Source: CAYWNK01 sp047639615 (lineage in GTDB: Bacteria > Planctomycetota > UBA1135 > GCA-002686595). From it: DNA of 15,904 bases. Within the stretch, counting starts at the first letter, position 1; each line of letters opens with the position of its first letter. Under the pieces are notes generated by a model. That model searched no databases and had not been told where the DNA came from. It saw only the letters and a list, made by a program, of their open reading frames with translations. Position numbers and translations under genes: made by a program. The stretch spans positions 1-15,904 of the forward strand of contig JBLIOL010000100.1 in the NCBI GenBank assembly GCA_047639615.1, given 5' to 3'. Of this stretch, positions 7,639 to 14,200 are shown one piece after another.

Positions 7639-8871
7639 CTAGCGATCCTCGGGCTGGGCCAGGAGCGACTCGATTCGAGCTTCGAATTCCCTACGCAGTA
7701 GTGCGTTGCGCGGGCCCGTGGCGGGGCCGGAGAAGCCCGTGTGGACGGCCTGGACCGTGCCTTGGGCGTCCAGGAAGAGGGTTGTGGGGTAGGCCACCAC
7801 GCGATCTAGGGCTGGGAAGGCGGCGCTGGCCTTGGCCTTGTCGTTGGGGCCGGCGATCAGCACGGGGTAGCTGACTTTCATGCGCTCGATGTAGTGCTTC
7901 ACGACCTTGGCTTGGGCGGCGAACTCGTCTTCGTACTCGAACGCTAGGCCTAGGATCGAGAGGCCGCGCGGTCCGTAACGCTCCTCGAGCTCGTTCAGGT
8001 AGCGCGTCTCGTCGTAGCAGTTGGGGCACCAGGTGCCGAAGAGCACGATCAGGCGCGCGCTTCCGGCGTAGGCCGGATCGTCGAGGGTGTGTTGCTCACC
8101 GTCGGGATCGGGGAAGCTCAGTTCGGCGAGGGGCACCTTGCCGGTCCAGGTGGAGAGGCCGTAGGGGTCGGGCATCTCGATTTTGTCGTCGGGCGTGGCT
8201 GTGAAGGTCTCGTGCCAGGTGTCGCGGGACCAGAAGTCGCCCTGCATGGAGCCGTCGGACTGCAGTTTGCACACGAAGCGGAAGGCGTGCGCGCCGTCGA
8301 AGGCCGAGAGCGTGAGGGTGATGCCGTCCAGGTAGCCGGAGAGGAAGCGGTAGTCGCCGACGGTGGTCAGGATCGTGCCCGCGACCTCGCGGCCGGATTG
8401 GTAGAGCAGGGCTACGGAGTGGTCGCTGGCGGACTCGAACTGCAGCTTCCAGCGCTCTTTGAGGACAGGCGAAATTCCATTGCGAGGCGCGGTCGGGACC
8501 TTGGGCAAGCTGGCTTGGAAGACCATCCTTGTGGGCTCGCCGTTTCCGCGCGTGCGCAGCCAGGTGCCTTGCATGCTGCGGCCGTCGGCGGCGATGGTGG
8601 CGTTCAAGTGGGACTCGTAGGGCCACAGGTCGAAGCGCATCACGCCGTCCGTCAGGTTGACCTTGCCCACCGGCAGCTTCTCGGGGCCGTTGCGGATGGT
8701 GGCAGACCAGCCGTCGGCGTCATGCTCGATCTCTAGGCCGAATTCCACGGGCCCGCCGGGGCTCGTGATGGAGGCCTCCCAGGCGCCAGGGACGGGCTCC
8801 GCGGGTGCGCCAGCCTGGCTGGGGCACGGGATGGATGTCAGTACAAGGGCCGCTAGGGGGGCGAGGAGCAT
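7639..8871 (-). CDS. TlpA-like thioredoxin-fold protein with duplicated N-terminal domain
   Basis: The protein has 410 residues. A Sec signal ends near S-Q-A (residue 20). Two related beta-rich repeats follow, at about 31-122 and 141-226; each ends in the same kind of phrase, DGRSMQGTW in the first and SDGSMQGDFW in the second. The C-terminal half, about 245-405, is a TlpA/AhpC-type thioredoxin domain: FGTW then C-P-N-C with cysteines 282 and 285, and the cis-proline loop A-Y-P-T-T at 360-364. Both catalytic cysteines are intact, so thiol-disulfide exchange in the periplasm is expected, perhaps on the cysteine-pair protein encoded next. From memory, this two-repeat plus TlpA arrangement also occurs in other planctomycete and Bacteroidota proteins. 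It is the first gene of a probable three-gene minus-strand operon. It has no Shine-Dalgarno sequence, and a TAGGCT box ends seven bases before the ATG. Confidence 0.9.
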   Translation of the reverse strand: MLLAPLAALVLTSIPCPSQAGAPAEPVPGAWEASITSPGGPVEFGLEIEHDADGWSATIRNGPEKLPVGKVNLTDGVMRFDLWPYESHLNATIAADGRSMQGTWLRTRGNGEPTRMVFQASLPKVPTAPRNGISPVLKERWKLQFESASDHSVALLYQSGREVAGTILTTVGDYRFLSGYLDGITLTLSAFDGAHAFRFVCKLQSDGSMQGDFWSRDTWHETFTATPDDKIEMPDPYGLSTWTGKVPLAELSFPDPDGEQHTLDDPAYAGSARLIVLFGTWCPNCYDETRYLNELEERYGPRGLSILGLAFEYEDEFAAQAKVVKHYIERMKVSYPVLIAGPNDKAKASAAFPALDRVVAYPTTLFLDAQGTVQAVHTGFSGPATGPRNALLRREFEARIESLLAQPEDR

Positions 8872-8878
8872 GCCCCAC

Positions 8879-8884
8879 AGCCTA
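8879..8884 (-). promoter_or_regulatory. Possible -10 box of a leaderless promoter (TAGGCT)
   Basis: On the minus strand TAGGCT ends seven bases before the ATG at 8871, so a -10 box here would start transcription one base before the start codon. It fits the TANNNT pattern seen at other starts in this window. There is no clear -35 box. Evidence is positional only. Confidence 0.27.
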
Positions 8885-8984
8885 ATGTGAGTTGGCTGTT
8901 ACCCCCAGTGGCGAGCCGGCTAGTTTGACGGTGTGCGTACTCACAGTGCGCGCGCCGGACCTGGGCCTTCCCCTCCCTTCCCCC

Positions 8985-9002
8985 GGGCGCCCTTGGGCGC
9001 CC
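8985..9002 (+). repeat. GC hairpin: two GGGCGCCC copies in tandem
   Basis: GGGCGCCC occurs twice, separated by TT, giving a self-complementary 18-mer able to form a very stable short-loop hairpin. It ends 16 bases before the ATG of the beta-propeller gene, in a pyrimidine-rich leader (8961-8984 is almost all C and T). The 147-bp divergent region 8872-9018 holds nothing else clear: TTGACG at 8925-8930 resembles a -35 box but lacks a matching -10. Confidence 0.5.
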
Positions 9003-9018
9003 CAGCCCCAACCGTTCC

Positions 9019-10941
9019 ATGCACGCTTCTAGCTTGTCGCTGACCCTTCTCGTCGGGTCGGCCCTCGCCGGGCCTCTATTGGCCCAGCATGTTGTCTACG
9101 AAGATCTTCCTAGCTCAGGACCCCAGTCGCCCCTCGGCATCGACGATGTGGAGATCACCCCGGATGGCCGCTATGCCGTTGCCCGGGACAACACCATTAA
9201 CAGTTCGACGCGCATCTACGACCTGCTCAATCCGGGCACGCCAGTGGTGCTCACCACATCCTCTGGCTTTACCAGTGGAGCCTGTCAAGACGGTGTGGCG
9301 GTGACGAATGAACGCGCCATCATCATCGGCAGTCGCGTGCTGATTGTGGACCTGACCCAGCCGGGCTTTCCGATCCTGCTCGATGCTCCCATCGGTATCG
9401 ATCCGCGCGATGTGGTGATCACACCCGACGGCACCAAGGCCGTCGTGCGCGGAGGCGATGGTCTTACCGGCGGCACCTACGTCTTCGACTTGGCCAGCGC
9501 TACTCAGCTGGCTCATCAGCCCGGCGACATCGGCCTGTATGGAGGCGTCTATGACTACAGCTTGGACACGGTGGTTGCGGACAACTTCCATGCGGTCAGC
9601 CTCTCCTACGTGGGACCCCCGAACGCGCCTACTACGCGCGTTACTATCTGGAGCTTGCAGCCGCCCGCCGGCGGCCCCCCAGTGGTGGTTTTCGAAACAG
9701 TCCCGGGTACGGACTTGGATGGTGCACCCCATGACCTAGCGCTAGCTCCTGACTGCTTGCACGCTGCTGTTCGTTCGGTGCACGAGGTCGCGCGGCTCGA
9801 TCTAGCCCTCGGCGCCGAGGGCATCCAGTGGTCTAAGCGCCTTTGGCAGGACCCGGGTCCCTTCGGTGGCTCGGCCCTGGATTCAATCGACATGACCGAC
9901 TCTGTGGTCATCTCCATCAGTCGTGTGAACAGCGCCGCTGCGGGCATGCAGGTGGACCTATTCGATGCTGCGGGAAATCAGTCCTACAGCCTGCAGAACG
10001 GCGATCCCCATGACTTGGCCATTACTCCCGACGGAACTCGGGCGGTGGTGCGTACGAATCAGAACATCCAGCTTTGGTCCCTTGCGGGCCTGCCCACAAC
10101 GGACGGCACCTTCCTTGTGCCCGCAGACTTCAAGGTATTCGGCGGGCCGTTCACGGGCTTGGGCGGAGGCTTCGACTCGATCGAGTTGACCGATGAACGC
10201 TGCTTGGCCATGTCGACCCAGAGCGTCAACGAAACCAAAGTCCGGGTCTTTGACATCACCAACGGCTTCGACAGGTTACTGGGCTTCACCATAAACAGTG
10301 CCGCTCTCGACCTGGCCATCACCCCGGACGAGACGCGTGCGGTGGTGGTCGGGACAGAGGACCTGGCCGTGATCGATATGGTCGGCAATACCCCGACTCT
10401 CGCGCATCTGATCCCGATCAGCTCGGGTGGCTATTCATGGTGTGACGGTGTGGCCTTGAACAACACAACGGCCGTGGCCTTCGGCACCCTGCCTGGCTCG
10501 GCTGTGGTCTTCGGTGGCTGGCTGACTCAAGTGGATCTGTTCACGGCTGCCGAGCGCTACTGCGACGCTAGCGTGAACTCTACCGGTCAGGCTGCGGTCA
10601 TCTCTGTCAGCGGTTCCTCAGACGAGATCAACAACGACCTGCGCGTGGTGGCTGGCAATTTGCCCACGGGCCAGTTTGGGTTCTTCTTCTATGGAGACCA
10701 GAGCCAGAACGTGCCCATGGGCAACGGCAACAATTGCGTGGGCGGTCAGCTGGCGCGCTTCGCGGTGCAGACCTCCAACGACGATCGCTTCGTGGAGTTG
10801 GACGTGGACAACCAGGCCCTGCCTATCGGTGGCGGTGCGCTCATGGCTGGTAGCACCTGGAACTTCCAGTACATCTACCGCGATCCGGGCCAGATGGCTG
10901 GCCACAACCTGACCGATGCGCTGCGCATCACTTTTGAGTGA
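9019..10941 (+). CDS. Secreted beta-propeller-like protein with planctomycete C-terminal domain
   Basis: The protein has 640 residues. A Sec signal ends near L-L-A-Q (residue 23). Residues about 40-510 are built from repeats of about 48 residues in two alternating types: a D-x-x-I-T-P-D-G type at about 43, 131, 239, 332 and 431, and a D-x-(V/I)-x-(V/L)-(T/N) type at about 91, 183, 288, 386 and 476. This suggests a multi-blade propeller of the LVIVD/WD40-like kind. Residues 514-640 form a separate domain starting R-Y-C-D, with G-Q-F-G-F-F-F-Y-G near 552-560, G-N-N-C-V-G-G and a closing F-Q-Y-I-Y-R-D-P. I recall this domain at the ends of many secreted proteins of Pla163/Saltatorellus-like planctomycetes, which suggests a sorting or anchoring role. 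It stands alone between divergent and convergent neighbours. No catalytic motif is visible. Confidence 0.85.
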   Translation: MHASSLSLTLLVGSALAGPLLAQHVVYEDLPSSGPQSPLGIDDVEITPDGRYAVARDNTINSSTRIYDLLNPGTPVVLTTSSGFTSGACQDGVAVTNERAIIIGSRVLIVDLTQPGFPILLDAPIGIDPRDVVITPDGTKAVVRGGDGLTGGTYVFDLASATQLAHQPGDIGLYGGVYDYSLDTVVADNFHAVSLSYVGPPNAPTTRVTIWSLQPPAGGPPVVVFETVPGTDLDGAPHDLALAPDCLHAAVRSVHEVARLDLALGAEGIQWSKRLWQDPGPFGGSALDSIDMTDSVVISISRVNSAAAGMQVDLFDAAGNQSYSLQNGDPHDLAITPDGTRAVVRTNQNIQLWSLAGLPTTDGTFLVPADFKVFGGPFTGLGGGFDSIELTDERCLAMSTQSVNETKVRVFDITNGFDRLLGFTINSAALDLAITPDETRAVVVGTEDLAVIDMVGNTPTLAHLIPISSGGYSWCDGVALNNTTAVAFGTLPGSAVVFGGWLTQVDLFTAAERYCDASVNSTGQAAVISVSGSSDEINNDLRVVAGNLPTGQFGFFFYGDQSQNVPMGNGNNCVGGQLARFAVQTSNDDRFVELDVDNQALPIGGGALMAGSTWNFQYIYRDPGQMAGHNLTDALRITFE

Positions 10942-10951
10942 TGTGAGCTAG

Positions 10952-10983
10952 GGCTTCCTGGCTACATGCCTAGCCAGGAAGCC
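10952..10983. terminator. Hairpin between convergent genes, likely bidirectional terminator
   Basis: A perfect 13-bp inverted repeat, GGCTTCCTGGCTA and its complement, is separated by a six-base loop (10965-10970). It begins 10 bases after the stop of the beta-propeller gene and includes the stop and last codons of the minus-strand membrane-protein gene. There is no U-tract on either side, so termination would not be of the classical intrinsic type. Confidence 0.6.
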
Positions 10984-11255
10984 AACGCGATGGAGCCCCA
11001 TGCGGCTTCCAGTGCGAAGGCTTGCCAGGTGCGCCGGTACCAGCAGACCAGGCCCACGCCCACGGCACCGCCGAGGTTGAGGGCCTGGTAGCTGGCGCTC
11101 TGGTTGGAGAGCCAATCCATGCTGCTGGCCAAGTAGGCGCCCAGGATGGCCAGGGTCCCCAGCCAGCCGGCGATTTCGACCCAGGTAGGAACACTTGGGG
11201 CGAGCGGCTGCGGCACGTCCTGGGAATCTTCGAGGCTGGGCTGGGCTTTGGTCAT
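10962..11255 (-). CDS. Small membrane protein, CBU_0592-like
   Basis: The protein has 97 residues. The first 24 residues are polar and proline-rich and probably cytoplasmic. Three hydrophobic segments follow, at about 26-44 (AGWLGTLAILGAYLASS), 58-72 and 77-95. The order of features, G-W-x-G-x-x-x-x-x-x-A-Y near 30-41, then Y-Q-x-L-N-x-x-G near 56-63, then a Trp-rich last helix, resembles the CBU_0592-like family of small membrane proteins, for which I know no function. The gene is divergent from the ThrE-type exporter across 26 bp, so the two may share control. Its last codons form one arm of the terminator hairpin. The start is well placed, though only a distant AAGG lies upstream. Confidence 0.75.
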   Translation of the reverse strand: MTKAQPSLEDSQDVPQPLAPSVPTWVEIAGWLGTLAILGAYLASSMDWLSNQSASYQALNLGGAVGVGLVCWYRRTWQAFALEAAWGSIALASWLGM

Positions 11256-11263
11256 GGCGGCGC

Positions 11264-11270
11264 TACCTTA
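11264..11270. promoter_or_regulatory. Two-way TANNNT box in a 26-bp divergent gap
   Basis: TACCTTA reads TACCTT on the + strand (six-base leader to the ATG at 11282) and TAAGGT on the - strand (three-base leader to the ATG at 11255). The whole gap, 11256-11281, is otherwise G and C. It is the only AT-containing element available to both genes without entering coding sequence. Function is inferred from position. Confidence 0.3.
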
Positions 11271-11281
11271 CCGCGCCCGCC

Positions 11282-12523
11282 ATGGTCCTCTCCCCGAACT
11301 TGCCCACAGCCCCGGCCCAGGACGATCTGGATCCGCCCGAGTACGCCTTCCTGCTCAGGGTGGCGGAAATGTTGCACTCGCATGGGACGCCGGCTCACAG
11401 GCTCGAGCGGCTCTTGGATAGCATCGCCATGACCTTGGGGGTGACGGCCTCCTTCCTGTCCACGCCGACGGCCATGATCGTGTCCTTTGGGCGCGGGCGG
11501 AGTGAGCATACGCGGCTGCTGCGCATTCGTAGTGGCAGCGTGGACTTGGGCAAGCTGATCGAATTGGATGAGTTGCTCGAGGACTTGGAGCATGGCCGCA
11601 GCGATCTGACCCAGGCGCGGGAGCGTTTGGAGGAGTTGTGCGAGATCGGTCCGCGCTTCCATCCGGCGCTGGTGGCTTTGGCTTTTGGCTTGGCGTCCGG
11701 CGGCGCGGCGCGCTTCTTCGGTGGCGGTACGAGCGAGGTGATCGCTAGCGCCGTGGTGGGGCTTGGGCTTTTCCTGGTGGACCTGCTCCTGCGGCGCGTG
11801 CCGACCAGTGATGGGCTTCTGATTCCCTTGTCGGCGTTCTTGGCGGCCTTCTCGTCCTTGCTGCTGAGCATGGTCGTGCCCGTGGACAGTCGCATCGTGA
11901 CCTTGGGCGGGTTGATTGTGTTGATCCCGGGCCTGGGGTTCACGGTGGCCATGATCGAGTTAGCGACGGGGCACTTGTCATCGGGCGTCTCGCGCTTGGC
12001 TGGTGCGGGCGCGACTTTCCTGACGGTGTTGTTAGGTGTTGCTTTGGCCTGGCGCGTGGGGGACTTTATCGGGACGCCGCTGGAGCACAGCATCGTGAGC
12101 TTGCCGGAGTGGACGCAGTGGCTGGCCTTGTTGCTTACGCCGCCGGCCTTCGCCGTGCTCTTCCAAGCGCGCTTCTCGGAGTGGCGCGTGATCGCGATTA
12201 CGTGCCTCTTGGGGTTCGTGGCTACGCGCTGGGGCGCGGGCGCTTTGGGCCCGGAGTTGGGACCGTTCCTGGGTGCGTTGACCGTGGGCGTGGTCAGCAA
12301 TATCTACGCGCGCTTTTTCAATCGGCCTGCGTCGGTGCCGTCCATGCCGGCGATCCTGCTGCTTGTGCCGGGGAGTTTGGGCTACCGCAGCCTGACGTCG
12401 TTCTTGGCGCAGGACGCGGTGCTAGGCATGGAGTGGGGCTTCAACATGGCGCTTGTGGGCGCGTCGCTAGTTGGCGGCCTGCTAGCCGCCAACGTAGTCG
12501 TACCGCCACGCCGCAGTCTGTAG
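11282..12523 (+). CDS. Threonine/serine exporter family protein (ThrE-type, both domains)
   Basis: The protein has 413 residues from the ATG at 11282; an upstream in-frame start would overlap the divergent gene by about 60 bases and adds an unlikely Arg/Trp-rich leader. A soluble N-terminal part (about 20-120) carries the family pattern H-x-x-G-T-P-A-H-R-L-E near 34-42. About ten hydrophobic segments follow, roughly at 126-145, 150-170, 178-200, 205-222, 237-258, 278-296, 300-316, 326-343, 354-366 and 383-405. Signature phrases are L-I-P-G-L-G-F near 214-220 with E-L-A-T-G-H after it, and the C-terminal V-P-S-M-P with V-P-G-S-L-G-Y-R-S at 362-370. This is the fused DUF1212 plus ThrE C-terminal arrangement of Corynebacterium ThrE, which exports threonine and serine with the proton gradient. 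The substrate is inferred from the family and not certain. Confidence 0.85.
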   Translation: MVLSPNLPTAPAQDDLDPPEYAFLLRVAEMLHSHGTPAHRLERLLDSIAMTLGVTASFLSTPTAMIVSFGRGRSEHTRLLRIRSGSVDLGKLIELDELLEDLEHGRSDLTQARERLEELCEIGPRFHPALVALAFGLASGGAARFFGGGTSEVIASAVVGLGLFLVDLLLRRVPTSDGLLIPLSAFLAAFSSLLLSMVVPVDSRIVTLGGLIVLIPGLGFTVAMIELATGHLSSGVSRLAGAGATFLTVLLGVALAWRVGDFIGTPLEHSIVSLPEWTQWLALLLTPPAFAVLFQARFSEWRVIAITCLLGFVATRWGAGALGPELGPFLGALTVGVVSNIYARFFNRPASVPSMPAILLLVPGSLGYRSLTSFLAQDAVLGMEWGFNMALVGASLVGGLLAANVVVPPRRSL

Positions 12524-12539
12524 GTGGTACGGTGCCACC
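12523..12539 (+). terminator. Weak hairpin directly after the exporter stop
   Basis: GGTGG and CCACC pair around a seven-base loop immediately after the TAG at 12521-12523, followed by GCTTCTTG. The stem is short and lacks a U-tract. The larger hairpin at 12622-12655 may serve this gene instead. The 172-bp convergent gap 12524-12695 shows no gene. Confidence 0.25.
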
Positions 12540-12621
12540 GCTTCTTGTGCGGCCAGAGGGAACGCGGTCAGTGCGAGCGAGAGTGCAAGTCGTACTTGAG
12601 CGGGGCCACGCTCCTAAAACA

Positions 12622-12655
12622 CAGCATCCCGCGCCTTTGCAGGCGCGGGATGCTG
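12622..12655 (-). terminator. Intrinsic terminator of the triple-cysteine protein gene
   Basis: A perfect 14-bp inverted repeat, CAGCATCCCGCGCC and its complement, closes a six-base loop. On the minus strand the stem is followed by TGTTTTAGG, a short T-tract, which suits termination of the gene ending at 12696. On the + strand no T-tract follows, but the stem could still end transcripts of the exporter gene. Confidence 0.75.
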
Positions 12656-12695
12656 GAGGGACGCTAGCGCTTGCGACCGAGGTCGCTAGGCGCGC

Positions 12696-13421
12696 CTACT
12701 TGTGGTCGCCGCCTTTGCCGTGCTCACCGTGCTCACCGTGCTCACCGTGCTCGGCTTTCTTGGCCATGAACTTGGCGGGGTTTTTCTTGTAGCTCCTCAC
12801 GCAGCCCTTGCAGCAGAGCTGCACGAGGGTGTTGCCGTAGAGCACGTTGATGGGGTCGCCCATGCTGCCGAGGGCCTCGCCGCTGACGGGGCAAGTCTTG
12901 CCCTTGTAGGTGGGGAGTTGCTGGGCGATGTAGGCGGCGTCGAGCGCGGCAATGGTCTTGCTGGGGTCCTTAGCAAAGGACTTGGCGCAACGACCGCAGC
13001 ACAGTTGCACGAGGCGCGTGCCGTAGAAGACGTTGGTGGGCTCGTCGTCTTTCTCGAAGGCCTTGCCGCTGATGGGGCAGGTCTTGAGCGGGTAGTTGGC
13101 GGACTGTGCCTTGACGATGGCGGCGTCGACGCGCGCGATGATCTCGGGATCGGGGTCAGCCTCGAAGCTCTCGGAGCAGTGCGTGCAGCAGAAGCGGTAG
13201 AGGCGACCTTCGTGCAGGACGTTGGTGGCGGTGCCCTTGCTGTCGACGGCCTTGCCGCTCATGGCGCAAAGCTGGTCGGGGTAGGTGATTAGCTGCTCGG
13301 CGATCATGGCGGCTTCCGCGGCCTTGGCCTTGGCGTCACCGCCGTCCTGGGGGACGGAGATTGCGGAGATGCCGATGGTGAGAGCGAGAGCGGCGCAGGC
13401 GAGTTTGAGGATGGATTTCAT
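12696..13421 (-). CDS. Secreted protein with three tandem YHS/TRASH-like cysteine modules and an EHG tail
   Basis: The protein has 241 residues. A Sec signal covers about 1-20. Three modules of about 62 residues follow, each with the order C-x-x-S-G-(K/E), then N-V-x-(H/Y), then C-C-x-x-C-x-x-(S/F)-(F/Y) and (D/N)-P. The leading cysteines are 52, 115 and 177; the C-C-x-x-C groups begin at 78, 141 and 203. The spacing from the first cysteine to the group is 26 in all three. This resembles the metal-binding YHS/TRASH zinc-finger family, so up to three Zn or Cu sites are likely, though the exact family match is uncertain. The C-terminus, 224-240, is E-H-G repeated four times followed by KGGDHK, adding histidine ligands. 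Periplasmic metal storage, buffering or chaperoning is inferred. An intrinsic terminator follows the gene and a strong hairpin precedes it. Confidence 0.82.
   Translation of the reverse strand: MKSILKLACAALALTIGISAISVPQDGGDAKAKAAEAAMIAEQLITYPDQLCAMSGKAVDSKGTATNVLHEGRLYRFCCTHCSESFEADPDPEIIARVDAAIVKAQSANYPLKTCPISGKAFEKDDEPTNVFYGTRLVQLCCGRCAKSFAKDPSKTIAALDAAYIAQQLPTYKGKTCPVSGEALGSMGDPINVLYGNTLVQLCCKGCVRSYKKNPAKFMAKKAEHGEHGEHGEHGKGGDHK
12718..12753. repeat. Four tandem 9-bp repeats encoding E-H-G
   Basis: CCGTGCTCA occurs three times exactly and once with one mismatch (CCGTGCTCG), end to end. Read on the minus strand these are the four E-H-G units at the C-terminus of the cysteine protein. Perfect nucleotide identity points to recent expansion, and copy number may vary between strains. 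Confidence 0.9.
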
Positions 13422-13448
13422 GGTGTTGCACCAGTGAGGCTAGATGTG

Positions 13449-13485
13449 GAGGCGGGGCTCCCCAGGATAAGGGGAGCCCCGCCTC
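13449..13485. terminator. Strong hairpin between two minus-strand genes
   Basis: A perfect 15-bp inverted repeat, GAGGCGGGGCTCCCC and its complement, encloses a seven-base loop, AGGATAA. It lies 53 bases past the stop of the TPR-like lipoprotein gene and 27 bases before the start of the cysteine-module gene. A terminator for the former is the simplest reading, despite no T-tract; a leader structure for the latter is also possible. Confidence 0.6.
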
Positions 13486-13538
13486 GTGGACACCGGCAGT
13501 GTGGCCCCATCCGAGGCCCTACAGGGTTCTTTCGGGGC

Positions 13539-14015
13539 CTACAGGTAGCCCAGGCCGGAGAGGGCGGCAGCGCCCGCGCCGTCGGGGTCAGCCTTGGCCA
13601 TGGCGATGGCCTTCTCGAGCAACTTGGCGATGGTCGCGTCCTCGGGGAAGGTCTTCTTGCCCATGTCGATGATGGCCACGGAGAGGCCGGCCTCACCGGC
13701 TGCGTTGAGCTCGGTGGCGATCAGGCTGAAGTCCTTGGCGCCTAGGGCCATACCGCCGTCGAGCAGGGCTAGGAATTCGGTCGTGCTCTGCTCAGCGTTC
13801 ACGTGGGCCAGGGCCTGGAGGCGATCGAGGACGGCGGTCTTGTAGCCGGCGTCCTCCTTGGGAACGCCCGCTAGGACCGTGTCGAAAGTCGCCAGGGCGG
13901 CGGCATAGTCGCCGCTCTGGAGCGACTTGTAGCCGGCGTCGGCGGTGGCGGGGGAGTCGCCGCAGGAGGCTAGGGCGAGGGTGGCGGTCAGAGTGATGAG
14001 AAGGGAGCAGCGCAT
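13539..14015 (-). CDS. TPR-like lipoprotein
   Basis: The protein has 158 residues. Lipobox L-A-S-C puts the lipidated cysteine at 18, with Gly at +2, predicting an envelope-anchored lipoprotein. The mature part is helical: A-G-Y-K-S-L-Q-S-G-D-Y-A-A-A-L-A-T-F at about 27-44 is a good tetratricopeptide half-repeat, and later helices at about 55-75, 90-110 and 118-140 (FPEDATIAKLLEKAIAMAK) continue the solenoid. It has no cysteines after 18 and no catalytic motif. A role in protein contacts is inferred. The protein ends L-G-Y-L, the same four residues as the ribbon-helix-helix protein encoded at 14296-14529, and the DNA similarity continues past both stop codons. It probably forms its own transcription unit: a 15-bp hairpin follows and no Shine-Dalgarno sequence precedes it. 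Confidence 0.8.
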   Translation of the reverse strand: MRCSLLITLTATLALASCGDSPATADAGYKSLQSGDYAAALATFDTVLAGVPKEDAGYKTAVLDRLQALAHVNAEQSTTEFLALLDGGMALGAKDFSLIATELNAAGEAGLSVAIIDMGKKTFPEDATIAKLLEKAIAMAKADPDGAGAAALSGLGYL

Positions 14016-14200
14016 GGTATTTGGCGTATCGGGTGCTGGGCGGGCCCAGGTTCAGGGCGGCCGAAGTCTAGCTGGGTCTACGGGCGTTGGCTGCTTACGC
14101 GGGCGCAACTAAGAGAAAGTCGGGGGAGGGCTCTGTTTGGAGTACCGGATCTCAATATGAGGCTCAAGCTCAGGGCTATTTCCGGTCGACACTCTCATCG

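Noticed and set aside
8925..8953. Sigma-70 promoter from TTGACG upstream of the propeller gene
   Set aside because: The -35 match is good but the -10 position reads GCGCGC; no AT-containing hexamer lies at 16-18 bp.
11195..11281. Earlier start for the ThrE-type exporter
   Set aside because: It would overlap the first codons of the divergent membrane-protein gene and adds Arg/Trp-rich residues absent from this family.
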